This document shows positions 1 through 6,162 of a DNA stretch of 6,162 nt, piece after piece. The translations under genes were made by a program, and so were the position numbers. The stretch comes from CAZGUX01 sp046160045. Lineage in GTDB: Bacteria; Acidobacteriota; Terriglobia; Bryobacterales; Bryobacteraceae. Every line of letters starts with the position of its first letter. Positions within the stretch are counted from its first letter, which is position 1. Location: the NCBI GenBank assembly GCA_046160045.1, contig JBJXGR010000062.1, forward strand, positions 1 through 6,162, given 5' to 3'. Under the pieces are notes generated by a model that worked only from the letters and a program-made list of their open reading frames with translations, did no database searches and was not told where the DNA came from.

Positions 1-119
1 TTGTCAAACTCAGGGCGCTATACCTCAGTGATGACTTCGATGCCTACTGGGATTTCCACATCACCCGAGACCAGCAGCGGCTCTATCCGCCCGGCCGCTG
101 GACCGTCGTCGTAAAGTAG
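1..119 (+). CDS. C-terminal end of a probable ISKra4-like transposase (5' partial)
   Basis: Reading from base 3, 38 codons are open and end at TAG (117-119). The gene begins outside the window, and the reading frame is the only evidence for it. The peptide runs from VKLRALYLSDDFDAYWDFH to a tail ending RWTVVVK. The pattern 'LR.LYLS.DFDAYW.FH...DQQR' matches what I remember of the extreme C-terminus of ISKra4-family transposases, where a final helix of this kind follows the catalytic core. No catalytic residue lies inside the window, so neither activity nor completeness can be judged. A terminal inverted repeat of the element would be expected within tens of bases after the stop; a possible CACACCC end lies at 121-127. 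It could also be the tail of an unrelated protein, since the family call rests on about 25 residues from memory. Confidence 0.55.
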   Translation, partial: VKLRALYLSDDFDAYWDFHITRDQQRLYPPGRWTVVVK

Positions 120-240
120 TCACACCCGTCGGGATTGCAGACCAAGTGTGCGGTTTTTCACAGCGCTGAAACAAGTCTACACGAAAATGTTCTGGCCGTC
201 AGAAAAGTTCTGGGAGACCTGGGGGGAAACCTGGGGACGT

Positions 241-347
241 CCAACGCGTTTCTGTATTTTCGGCGAGACTTTCCCCGCTACCCTGCGTCTAACCCCACTA
301 CTTCCAAAGGATGCCCGCACGTTCGTCCCTCGCCGGAAACGCGTTGG
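241..347. repeat. Inverted pair of a 12-base motif upstream of the secreted-protein gene
   Basis: CCAACGCGTTTC at 241-252 and its exact reverse complement GAAACGCGTTGG at 336-347 face each other across 83 bases. A third exact copy lies at 1618-1629. Each contains the 8-base palindrome AACGCGTT, so a protein-binding site is possible. A chance repeat is not excluded. The arms are too far apart for a simple hairpin terminator. Confidence 0.45.
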
Positions 348-363
348 CCGCCCCCGGGTTTCA

Positions 364-370
364 AGGAGGT
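364..370 (+). promoter_or_regulatory. Ribosome binding site of the secreted-protein gene
   Basis: AGGAGGT is a near-perfect Shine-Dalgarno sequence ending seven bases before the ATG at 378. It decides the start. The same frame stays open back to 135, but only the ATG at 378 has this site, and only that start places a signal peptide at the N-terminus. Confidence 0.9.
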
Positions 371-377
371 CTCATCA

Positions 378-908
378 ATGCGCCTATACACTCTTCTCGC
401 TTTCGCCGCCCTCGTGACGGCTAGTTTACCGGTCGAAGCCCAATCACTTCAGGAAACGGTCATCACCCCGGAGAAGGCCGTTCCTGCGGTTAACCAGGTT
501 CTCTCAGGCATCTGGCTATCTGAAACGCGAATTGCCGTTCCAACCGGCCTCCAGCCTCCCATGCCGGTCTTCACCACGTTTTTCTCCGACGGTACCTACC
601 TGGCATCCACGTCGAACGGCACTCAGACCGCGGTGCATGGGCTATGGATACGGGTTGGCGATCGCAAGTTCCTGGGGACGGCGTACTACTTCAGTTTTAA
701 TGAAAGCCGGGTCCTGACCGTCATCACGAAGCTCCGCGCCAATTTCCAGTTGAGTAGCGATGGCAAAACGCTAACAGGTACGATGGAAGCCGTGGTGTTG
801 AACCGCGATGGAGGAGTTTTGGGCACGTTCCCCGGTACGACGTTCTCCATGATTCGGCTCAGCCAGGAAATACCGGGTGACTTCTCCGAATTCCAGAAGC
901 TCCCTTAA
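378..908 (+). CDS. Secreted small beta-rich protein of unknown function
   Basis: This is a complete 176-residue protein with TAA at 906-908. Residues 1-21 form a classic Sec signal peptide: Arg at position 2, a hydrophobic core (LLAFAALVTASL), then V-E-A with likely cleavage after Ala21. It should therefore be exported to the periplasm or outside. The mature part has no cysteine and is rich in beta-strand patterns: SGIW at 43-46, FFSDGTY at 68-74, VHGLWIRVGDRKF at 86-98 and SSDGKTLTGT at 126-135. The order 'GxW ... F..DGT ... HG.W ... DG....G' resembles small lipocalin/calycin-like secreted proteins that I remember as common, and usually annotated hypothetical, in Acidobacteria and some Actinobacteria. 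No enzyme motif is visible, and a barrel that binds a small ligand is only inference. It stands alone: a transposase end lies upstream and a broken regulator begins directly after its stop. No convincing promoter was seen in the 258-base leader. Confidence 0.8.
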   Translation: MRLYTLLAFAALVTASLPVEAQSLQETVITPEKAVPAVNQVLSGIWLSETRIAVPTGLQPPMPVFTTFFSDGTYLASTSNGTQTAVHGLWIRVGDRKFLGTAYYFSFNESRVLTVITKLRANFQLSSDGKTLTGTMEAVVLNRDGGVLGTFPGTTFSMIRLSQEIPGDFSEFQKLP

Positions 909-1204
909 CCCGGACTCGGCTTGGAAACCTGGGTCGCGGATCGCGATGCCCGCCAGATCTGCGTCGACGGCGAGCACATCGATCTCACCAGCCTCGAATT
1001 CGGCGTACTCTGTCTGCTCCGCCAACACGAAGGCAGACCGGTCGCCCGCGATCGGTGCTTGCGGAGGTCTGGGGACATTCCTTCGACTGCGGCAGCAACG
1101 TCGTAGACGCCGTGGTCAGTTCGCTCCGCCACAAACTCGGTTCCCAAGCAGGACTCCTCACCACGGTTCGTGGCGTCGGCTATCGCCTTGGTAAGCCGCG
1201 ATAG
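909..1204 (+). pseudogene. Remnant of an OmpR/PhoB-type response regulator: winged-helix domain only, frameshifted
   Basis: The first part reads in the frame of codons 921-1052 (LETWVADRDARQICVDG, then a segment with HIDLTSLEFGVLCLL and HEGRPVARD). The second part reads one frame later, from 1055 to the TAG at 1202-1204 (VLAEVWGHSF, then SNVVDAVVSSLRHKLG and TTVRGVGYRLG). Joined, about 94 residues match the Trans_Reg_C fold end to end, including 'LT..EF..L..L....GR.V.R...L..VWG', the recognition-helix signature 'SNVVD..V..LR.KLG' and the wing 'T.RGVGYRL'. A one-base deletion near 1053-1056 explains the shift. The N-terminal receiver domain with its phosphorylated Asp is absent: the homology begins within a few codons of the preceding stop. 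The intact ancestor would have been a two-component transcriptional regulator. A short product from the TTG at 921 would end at 1106 and lack the recognition helix. A sequencing error could explain the frameshift, but not the missing receiver domain. Confidence 0.85.
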
Positions 1205-1683
1205 GTGATTCGGAACGAGAGTCTGGGAGACCGCAGAACCAGTGAAAACCCGTGATAGCGCGTTTCCGCGGCCACAGGCGCCCGCGTCCGGACCATGCAT
1301 TCCTACGTCGAGGAGACCGGACCCGCAAATGAACTTGTTGGCTGCCCACCGCGTCAACCCAAGTGCACTGACCCACCCATCGGACCGGGAACCATTCTCC
1401 TTTATATCCCGCCTCAGCGCAGATGGATGTCCCTCTTCCTTTTCTTGTGTTCATGTGAGTTCGGGTGCCCAAGGGATTCCTTCCGTGGTGCGGGGCCACG
1501 GCCAGAAGGGGTAAGGGTAGTTCTCGAACTGGAAACCAGGGACAGGGCGCCGGCTGTGGGCGTCGTCGCTCGTACGCAAGTGGTTGATCGGATTCCAGTG
1601 TCGTTGATGGAAACTGGGAAACGCGTTGGACGGCCCCGGTCGTCTCCGCGTGATCGACGCGGCGGAGAGTTTTGTTCTCCAGT
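1205..1683. other. 479-base stretch with no recognisable gene
   Basis: Open frames exist on both strands here, but none has a ribosome binding site together with a plausible protein. On the minus strand, a frame open from about 1690 down to a stop at 1451 gives a Pro/Trp/Tyr-rich peptide (NYPYPFWPWPRTTEGIPW) without a start codon. It could be a decayed C-terminus, but I recognise no family. On the plus strand a GTG at 1205 directly follows the regulator remnant's stop and opens only 16 codons. The right edge holds the third copy of the 12-base motif (1618-1629) and two hairpins (1646-1680). Confidence 0.6.
1646..1680 (-). terminator. Two small hairpins just past the stop of the large gene; possible terminator
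   Basis: Reading away from the stop of the large gene (TGA at 1686-1684), GGAGA and TCTCC (1680-1676 and 1668-1664) pair around a 7-base loop. CCGCGT and ACGCGG (1662-1657 and 1651-1646) then pair around CGATC. Their position, 4-38 bases past the stop, suits 3'-end formation or protection. There is no T-run after either stem, so this is not a standard intrinsic terminator. Confidence 0.3.
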
Positions 1684-4600
1684 TCAGACGCGACTAAGCA
1701 CGTAGTAGTAAACGAAACGGTTGCCGCCGGGTTCGAGATAGTCTTCGAGGCCGCGCAGCAGGAGCGGATGGAGTTCGGGTGTCGGCCATTTACCGATGAC
1801 CGTATCACGGTCAATGATGCGGATTTCGTCGCGGAGACCGGCGATATCGGAAGCATGGGTGAACTCATCGCTGAGTTCGAGTTTCGTTCCCTTGGTCAGC
1901 AAGCCAAAACGGTAGCGGGCCACCGTGCCAGCGGCTGTGGCCTCAAACGTCACGCGGAAAGGCGCGGGGGTGAGCTGGTTGAGCAGGCTGGAATTCGGAT
2001 GCGCCACAAAGACCAGATTCCCCCGCCAGTCACCGGCGAGGTCACCCGGCGCGGGGATTCGCACTCGCGGGTCGCTGAAAATGGCGTGGTGATCCGGGAT
2101 GGACATGCGCTCAAAGGGGTAGTTGTGGCGCTCCATGACAAAGGTGGCGAACTCGAGTCCATTGGGAAACTGGCCAAGGTGCATGACGCCAATGGCGCTG
2201 TCGTCGTCAATCACCTTGATGGCGTCGTAGACGATGCGGTAGGGCTCGTTCACGTAATTGAGCAGCAACACTTCATCACCTTGTTTGAAGTAGCGGCGTT
2301 GATTGTCCGGATAGACGACGGAACGGACTTCCGGCTTGCCCGGAAGGAAGGCAATCTCGTAGTTGACGACATGACCCGTGGCGATGCCGTTGGCTACAGA
2401 GTCGAAGCGTTTCCAAAAGCTGCCGCCCGCATAAATGGATGCAACGGGGACCGTCGCGGCCGCAACGCTGTTCCGCAGACGCTCTTCCCAGCCGAGGATC
2501 GTGTCCTTGGCGAAGGAGCCTTTCCAAAAAGAATCGCGGAAGATGCGTTTCTGAACGAAATCGATGCGCAAGCCACCTTGGTTAAGCAGGCTCTCGAGTG
2601 GCCGCGTGGAGCTGGCCTTGAGGATGTCCTGGAGCTCGGGTCCGGAGCGGGTGGAGAAGTAGTCGGGCGTGGTGGAACCCCGCAGGACCTCGACGCGGAC
2701 ATCTTCCTGTAGACCGAGCGGGGGCGGCGCGAGCGGGTCGTACTCGCGCTGGAGGAACTGGGCGGTGAAAGCGAGAAAACGCATCTGGCCCTGGAGCTGA
2801 AGCAGCGGATCGGAAGTGCCGGTGACCTTGAAAGAGCGGAGGAAATCGATGAGGCTGCCAATGGCTTGGACGTCTTCGAAGGTGCGGAATCTCAGGTAAC
2901 CGATGCCCAGTTCTTCAAGGCCGGCGGATTTGCGTTCGTAGACGTGGCAGTACAGCGTGGTGAAGTCTTCGAGCGCTTCGCGGACGCCGCGCTCGCCGAG
3001 CCGCTCGTCCTTCTGCATGTATTTGCGGCCTTCAAAGACAAACTCCCGGCCACCGAACATACGGAATTCAAGGTGGTAGCGCATCTCGGCTTCACCGGTG
3101 GCATCGTTCACAATCAGGTAATGGAAACGGCTGGTTTGCGCGTTGACGCCAAACGTGCCGGAAACGCCGTGGAAATCGTCGAACTGGAGGCTCCCCTCGG
3201 CTTTCGCTTCGTGGGCGGCGCCGTCGATGAATTCGTTGAGGTCGCGGACGGTCATGCGGAGCCGGAAACTGCAAGCGGTGGCTCCGGAAGGCTCACCCTG
3301 GGCCGGAAGACGGGATTCGATTTCGAGGTCGCCGAGGCGGCCAACGGCGCTCGTCTTGCCTCCCGGCCAGTACCATCCCACCATCTCTTCGTCGAAGGTC
3401 ATGCCAAGGCCGGAGGGGAGATTGGCGTTTAGGAAGGGGGCGAGCAGGCGATTTACGGGGGTTTGCGCGGCGTCGACGCGAGTCAGGGTGTAGTAAAAGC
3501 CGAAGCGTTTTCGGCCTTCATCCTCCGTATGGAGCACTCCGAGAGAAGCGGCCGGGAACAGCGATGAAATGGCGGGCGCCAGGTCCATGATGTACTTGCC
3601 CACCATGTAGCCATCGGCGACGCCGCGGATTTCATCGTGGAAGGGGGTGAAATCCGTGAGCTGAAAGTGGCTGCTGACGAAGCTGGGGACGACCAGTCCT
3701 TCGATCAGGCCCATTAGCTGGTAGCGGCTTTCGAGGCGGCCATCGGGCTTTTGCTGGAATTCGAGGTACGCGACGCTGGAGAGGTGGTTGGCGTTGGAGA
3801 TGGTGTCCATGCGCCATACCCCTTGAAGTTGCCGGCGCGAGGGGACGGAGCCGTCGCGCCAGAGACGGGCATGGTCTTCGACCGTCATCTGCTCGAAACT
3901 GTAGACGCGCGTCATGGGGAACGTGAACATTCTCAGGCCGTTGGGGAACCGGCCGAAGTAGACGCGGCCAATCAGAAGGTTGTCGCTGATCACTTTGAAG
4001 ATGTCGTAGTAGCCCTGCCAGGGCGGGTCGACGTAGCGAAGGACAATGTACCGGCCGGCGTCGAGGTCGCCTTCCCGTTTGTCGAGAACAATCTCCTCCA
4101 GCGCGTTTCGGGCATTGATACGGCCGTCGCTGTCGCTGGTGACCCCGGCGTATTCGTTCCCGGCGCGGAAGAAGCGTTTCTTGAAGCCGGTGAAGATGGC
4201 CGCCGACATGGCGTTGAGGACGTGACCTCTGGGGAAGAAGCCTTTCCAGTATTCGTCGTTGCGGATGGTGCGGCTGGCGATGTCGATGGAGCGCTGGCCG
4301 GAGTTGACCATGATGTCGATGCCCTGCGAGGGCAGGCGACGGAACATCGTTTCGAGTTCGGCTTCGGAGGCCTGGATGGCGTCCATCGGATCGTAGATCG
4401 GAAGGGACACGGAGACGGGGCGGGCGGGGTAATGATGGCCCTGCAGATCGCGGATCTTGTGCTCGGCGATCCATTCGGCCAAGGCGGAGATCGTCAGGAA
4501 GGGGTTGACGCCCAGTGCGGAAGGGATCAGCGCCCCGTCGGCAACAAACAGACCGTTGTGGATCGTACCGTCCGACGAATAGACACGGCCGTACGGATCG

Positions 4601-6096
4601 ACGGCTCCCTGGAAGTGGTCCTCGCCGATGGGGCAGCCACCGATCGGGTGAGCGGTGATGAGGTGGCGCAGGTCAAAGATGGTCCATAAAGGGTTCTGAA
4701 TGAACGAACCCCCTTCGGCACGCGCGTGACGCCGGAGTTCCTCGTTGATGCGAGTAAAGACGATCTGGCGGCCGGCGTCCTCCCATTCGATTCGCAGCCG
4801 GCCGTCCGGTTCGAACCAGGGCGCTTCGAAGACCATGGTGCCACGGGCGTCATCGAAGCCCATGCAGAGATAGAGCATCGTGCGATTGAGGGCGCCCTTG
4901 GAGGAATTGGTGATGAAAGGGTTGAGGTCGCGGGCGATTCGCTCGCGTTCGGCGGCCTCATCGCCAACGTCGGTGTCCTCGCCGCGGAGGACGGCAAAGG
5001 CGGCTTTGGCGCCCTGGACATAGCCGGAAGGGAAGGAGAGGTCTTCGATCGTCATCCGCTGATCAACCGGAAGAGTGCTGCCGTAGAGGATGGCGGCCAC
5101 GATGGTGGGTCCGGGTGGTGTGCCGGCCGCAGGGTCGTTCACCTTTTGGCCGAGACCGACGACGTTGGTTCGGTGGTCGCCGTTGTAGGCGAGGCCGAAG
5201 AAGTCCCCGTTGCCCGAGAACCCACTGCCCAGCCGAGGGGAGACGGCGAGTCCGTGCATCTCCGAGCGCATGAGGATCTCGGTGGAATTGATGGAGCCGG
5301 CGGCCAGGATGACGTTGCGCGCCGTGAGGGTGAATGGCTCGGTGAAGACGTTGTTGCGGTAGTAGCGGCCATGGATGCGCCAGCCCCCGCCGCTGAGCTT
5401 TTCGATCCACTCCACTTTGGTTTGGGTGTAGATCTCGGTGCCGTTCTTCCGGGCGAGCGGCAGATAGTTCATGTAAAGGGTATTCTTCGCGCCGAAATTG
5501 CAGCCAGTGACACAATCGCCGCAGTCATTGCAGGCCGCTTGAAGATTGCCCAGCGGGTCGCGCTTGGCCGGATCGAAGTTGACGGCGATGTTGAGCGCCA
5601 CGGACTCCTGGCCCAGTTCGGCGGCGCGGCGGTCGAGCGCCTGGACCTTGGCGAGTTGGGACTTACGGGGGTGAGGGCGCGCATCGAGGCCGGCGCGAGC
5701 CTTATCGTAGCCGTCCTGGAGGGCGTCGAAAGAGAGGGTGGCTGGCCACCCGGCGCGGGCGAAGACGTCGCGGTCCGGGACGATGGCCACATTGGCATTG
5801 ATGAGCGAGGTACCGCCAAGCCCTGAGCCCTTGATCACGGAGATGTCGCGGTAGGTCAGGAATTCGTATAGCCCGAGCGGGTTGGCGCTGCTGCGCTGCT
5901 GAACCAGCATTTCGTCCAGTCGGTCGGGGAACGTGCCGACCGGCCACTCCTTGCCGCGTTCGAGGATGCAGACGCTGGGTTTAGCGTTGAGATTGGCGCC
6001 GGAGATGCGCGCGGCCGTGATGGCGCCTCCATAGCCCGAACCGACGATCACGAAGTCGTAGTGGGATTTCCGATTCGACCAATTGCCCGATAGCAT
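1684..6096 (-). CDS. Giant cholesterol-oxidase-like GMC oxidoreductase with duplicated C-terminal modules
   Basis: This is a protein of 1470 residues counted from the ATG at 6096; the frame is open up to a TTG at 6144. The ATG is preferred because AGGAGG lies five bases upstream, whereas the TTG overlaps the -35 element. Residues 12-554 are a complete GMC flavoprotein: the FAD dinucleotide fold YDFVIVGSGYGG (13-24), GSGLGGTSLINANV (91-104), a CX2CX2CX3C cluster (Cys189, 192, 195, 199) followed by GAKNTLYMNYL, AAGSINSTEIL (265-275), and the C-terminal catalytic region with HPIGG (His483) and GVNPFLTISALAE (Asn531). In class I cholesterol oxidases the equivalent His and Asn are the catalytic pair, so it probably oxidises a sterol or other bulky alcohol using FAD; the substrate is unknown. 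Residues about 580-874 and 1157-1470 are two copies of one module, and 879-1119 is a different middle domain. No signal peptide or membrane segment is seen, so it is probably cytoplasmic. Typical GMC enzymes have 500-600 residues. No frameshift or internal stop is seen. Confidence 0.9.
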   Translation of the reverse strand: MLSGNWSNRKSHYDFVIVGSGYGGAITAARISGANLNAKPSVCILERGKEWPVGTFPDRLDEMLVQQRSSANPLGLYEFLTYRDISVIKGSGLGGTSLINANVAIVPDRDVFARAGWPATLSFDALQDGYDKARAGLDARPHPRKSQLAKVQALDRRAAELGQESVALNIAVNFDPAKRDPLGNLQAACNDCGDCVTGCNFGAKNTLYMNYLPLARKNGTEIYTQTKVEWIEKLSGGGWRIHGRYYRNNVFTEPFTLTARNVILAAGSINSTEILMRSEMHGLAVSPRLGSGFSGNGDFFGLAYNGDHRTNVVGLGQKVNDPAAGTPPGPTIVAAILYGSTLPVDQRMTIEDLSFPSGYVQGAKAAFAVLRGEDTDVGDEAAERERIARDLNPFITNSSKGALNRTMLYLCMGFDDARGTMVFEAPWFEPDGRLRIEWEDAGRQIVFTRINEELRRHARAEGGSFIQNPLWTIFDLRHLITAHPIGGCPIGEDHFQGAVDPYGRVYSSDGTIHNGLFVADGALIPSALGVNPFLTISALAEWIAEHKIRDLQGHHYPARPVSVSLPIYDPMDAIQASEAELETMFRRLPSQGIDIMVNSGQRSIDIASRTIRNDEYWKGFFPRGHVLNAMSAAIFTGFKKRFFRAGNEYAGVTSDSDGRINARNALEEIVLDKREGDLDAGRYIVLRYVDPPWQGYYDIFKVISDNLLIGRVYFGRFPNGLRMFTFPMTRVYSFEQMTVEDHARLWRDGSVPSRRQLQGVWRMDTISNANHLSSVAYLEFQQKPDGRLESRYQLMGLIEGLVVPSFVSSHFQLTDFTPFHDEIRGVADGYMVGKYIMDLAPAISSLFPAASLGVLHTEDEGRKRFGFYYTLTRVDAAQTPVNRLLAPFLNANLPSGLGMTFDEEMVGWYWPGGKTSAVGRLGDLEIESRLPAQGEPSGATACSFRLRMTVRDLNEFIDGAAHEAKAEGSLQFDDFHGVSGTFGVNAQTSRFHYLIVNDATGEAEMRYHLEFRMFGGREFVFEGRKYMQKDERLGERGVREALEDFTTLYCHVYERKSAGLEELGIGYLRFRTFEDVQAIGSLIDFLRSFKVTGTSDPLLQLQGQMRFLAFTAQFLQREYDPLAPPPLGLQEDVRVEVLRGSTTPDYFSTRSGPELQDILKASSTRPLESLLNQGGLRIDFVQKRIFRDSFWKGSFAKDTILGWEERLRNSVAAATVPVASIYAGGSFWKRFDSVANGIATGHVVNYEIAFLPGKPEVRSVVYPDNQRRYFKQGDEVLLLNYVNEPYRIVYDAIKVIDDDSAIGVMHLGQFPNGLEFATFVMERHNYPFERMSIPDHHAIFSDPRVRIPAPGDLAGDWRGNLVFVAHPNSSLLNQLTPAPFRVTFEATAAGTVARYRFGLLTKGTKLELSDEFTHASDIAGLRDEIRIIDRDTVIGKWPTPELHPLLLRGLEDYLEPGGNRFVYYYVLSRV
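1687..2628 (-). repeat. C-terminal module, copy B (residues about 1157-1470 of the GMC fusion)
   Basis: This second copy ends the protein. It matches copy A through RIDF...IFRDSFWKG (1177-1193), YVNEPYRIVYDAIKVIDDD, GQFPNGLEFATF (1308-1319), FERM...DHH, a GxW step (LAGDW, 1353-1357), RDEIR...IGKW and the terminal FVYYYVLSRV (1461-1470). It carries an insertion relative to copy A around SIYAGGSFWKRFDSV. The shared start and end points suggest duplication of a whole domain rather than a short motif. Confidence 0.75.
2740..3462 (-). other. Middle domain between the two modules (residues about 879-1119)
   Basis: This segment does not align with either repeat copy. It contains LGMTFDEEMVGWYWPGG, RMTVRDLNEFIDGAAHEAKAEG, EMRYHLEFRMFGGREFVFEG, a DFTTLYCHVYE stretch and GSLIDFLRSFKVTGTSD. 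The order 'MTF.E.M.G ... H.A...G ... M.Y.L.F ... G..Y/F...G ... TTLY' resembles the region that, as I remember it, follows the GMC domain in longer cholesterol-oxidase-like proteins that end in an alpha/beta-hydrolase domain. No hydrolase GxSxG nucleophile motif follows here; copy B takes that place. The comparison is from memory. Confidence 0.45.
3475..4353 (-). repeat. C-terminal module, copy A (residues about 582-874 of the GMC fusion)
   Basis: This is the first copy of a protein-level repeat of about 300 residues. Landmarks shared with copy B, in order: SID...IRNDEYWKG (603-619), a core with YVDPP..YYDIFKVISD and then GRFPNGLRMFTF (715-726), F-E-x-M...DH, a GxW step (LQGVW, 757-761), DEIR...GK, and the closing FGFYYTLTRV (865-874). 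In the best block I count about 27 identities in 61 aligned positions with copy B. I recognise no named family. The second half of the module, starting at the GxW step, has alternating patterns that could form a beta-barrel, which is inference. Confidence 0.75.
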
Positions 6097-6101
6097 GCCG
6101 T

Positions 6102-6107
6102 CCTCCT
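6102..6107 (-). promoter_or_regulatory. Ribosome binding site of the GMC fusion gene
   Basis: AGGAGG on the minus strand lies five bases before the ATG at 6096-6094. It settles the start in favour of this ATG over the upstream TTG at 6144, which has no comparable site inside the window. Confidence 0.88.
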
Positions 6108-6120
6108 GCTTATCGTTTTG

Positions 6121-6149
6121 ATTAGACGGTAATTGGCGCCGCAATGCAA
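6121..6149 (-). promoter_or_regulatory. Sigma70-like promoter of the GMC fusion gene
   Basis: On the minus strand, TTGCAT (6149-6144) and TCTAAT (6126-6121) are separated by exactly 17 bases. The -10 box matches TATAAT at 5 of 6 positions and the -35 box matches TTGACA at 3 of 6, with the TTG intact. Transcription would begin near 6114, giving a leader of about 18 bases that just includes the ribosome binding site. This fits a single-gene transcript starting at the ATG at 6096. Confidence 0.6.
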
Positions 6150-6162
6150 CTCGCGCACCCCC

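Noticed and set aside
135..377. N-terminal extension of the secreted protein back to 135
   Set aside because: The extension would bury the signal peptide inside the protein and has no ribosome binding site; the ATG at 378 has both.
148..417. 89-codon open frame with a KRVGRPR stretch that might suggest an AT-hook
   Set aside because: The stretch comes from the repeated 12-base motif, the frame overlaps the true gene start, and no ribosome binding site or family resemblance is seen.
1205..1255. GTG right after the regulator remnant as the start of a partner histidine kinase
   Set aside because: Only 16 codons are open and no kinase motif follows in any frame up to 1683.
1158..1868. 236-codon minus-strand frame spanning the end of the large gene and the regulator remnant
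   Set aside because: It overlaps two better-supported coding regions in other frames, has no ribosome binding site, and its composition (Arg, Ser and Pro rich) looks like a frame shadow.
1672..5826. Long plus-strand open frames (346, 188, 312 and 366 codons) opposite the large gene
   Set aside because: All are in exact codon register with the minus-strand gene, where a stop arises only opposite TTA, CTA or TCA codons, which are rare in GC-rich genes. The translations have no recognisable domains, while the minus strand carries clear FAD and GMC motifs.
6097..6144. TTG start at 6144 for the large gene, adding 16 residues
   Set aside because: The TTG overlaps the proposed -35 box and lies upstream of the likely transcription start, whereas AGGAGG sits at the right distance from the ATG at 6096.

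Overview
The window is GC-rich bacterial DNA. It holds one very large gene on the minus strand (about 1684-6096), and a patchier, partly decayed region on the plus strand (1-1204), separated by about 480 bases with no gene I recognise. The mix of a GMC/cholesterol-oxidase-like giant protein, a small secreted beta-rich protein opening with a GxW motif, an ISKra4-like transposase end and an OmpR-type regulator remnant would suit an Acidobacteriota (Solibacteres-like) genome. That placement is a guess from protein style; myxobacteria or other soil bacteria are equally possible without a database search.

Layout. 1-119: last 38 codons of a protein that looks like an ISKra4-family transposase. 120-377: leader region without a gene, containing an inverted pair of a 12-base motif. 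378-908: a complete 176-residue secreted protein with a clear signal peptide and a strong ribosome binding site. 909-1204: the DNA-binding (winged-helix) half of an OmpR/PhoB-type response regulator, without its receiver domain and split by a one-base frameshift, so a pseudogene. 1205-1683: no recognisable gene; two small hairpins sit just beyond the stop of the large gene. 1684-6096 (minus): a protein of about 1470 residues, starting with a complete FAD-dependent GMC oxidoreductase domain of the cholesterol oxidase type (about 555 residues). About 900 further residues follow, built from two diverged copies of an approximately 300-residue module on either side of a different middle domain. Its promoter, ribosome binding site and start codon are all visible at 6096-6149.

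The two halves do not look like one pathway. The plus-strand part reads as a site of insertion and gene decay (transposase end, beheaded and frameshifted regulator). The large minus-strand gene is intact and appears to be transcribed alone from its own sigma70-like promoter. The most interesting item is its architecture: a sterol/alcohol-oxidase-like flavoenzyme, with a four-cysteine ferredoxin-spaced motif, fused to a duplicated module of unknown function.
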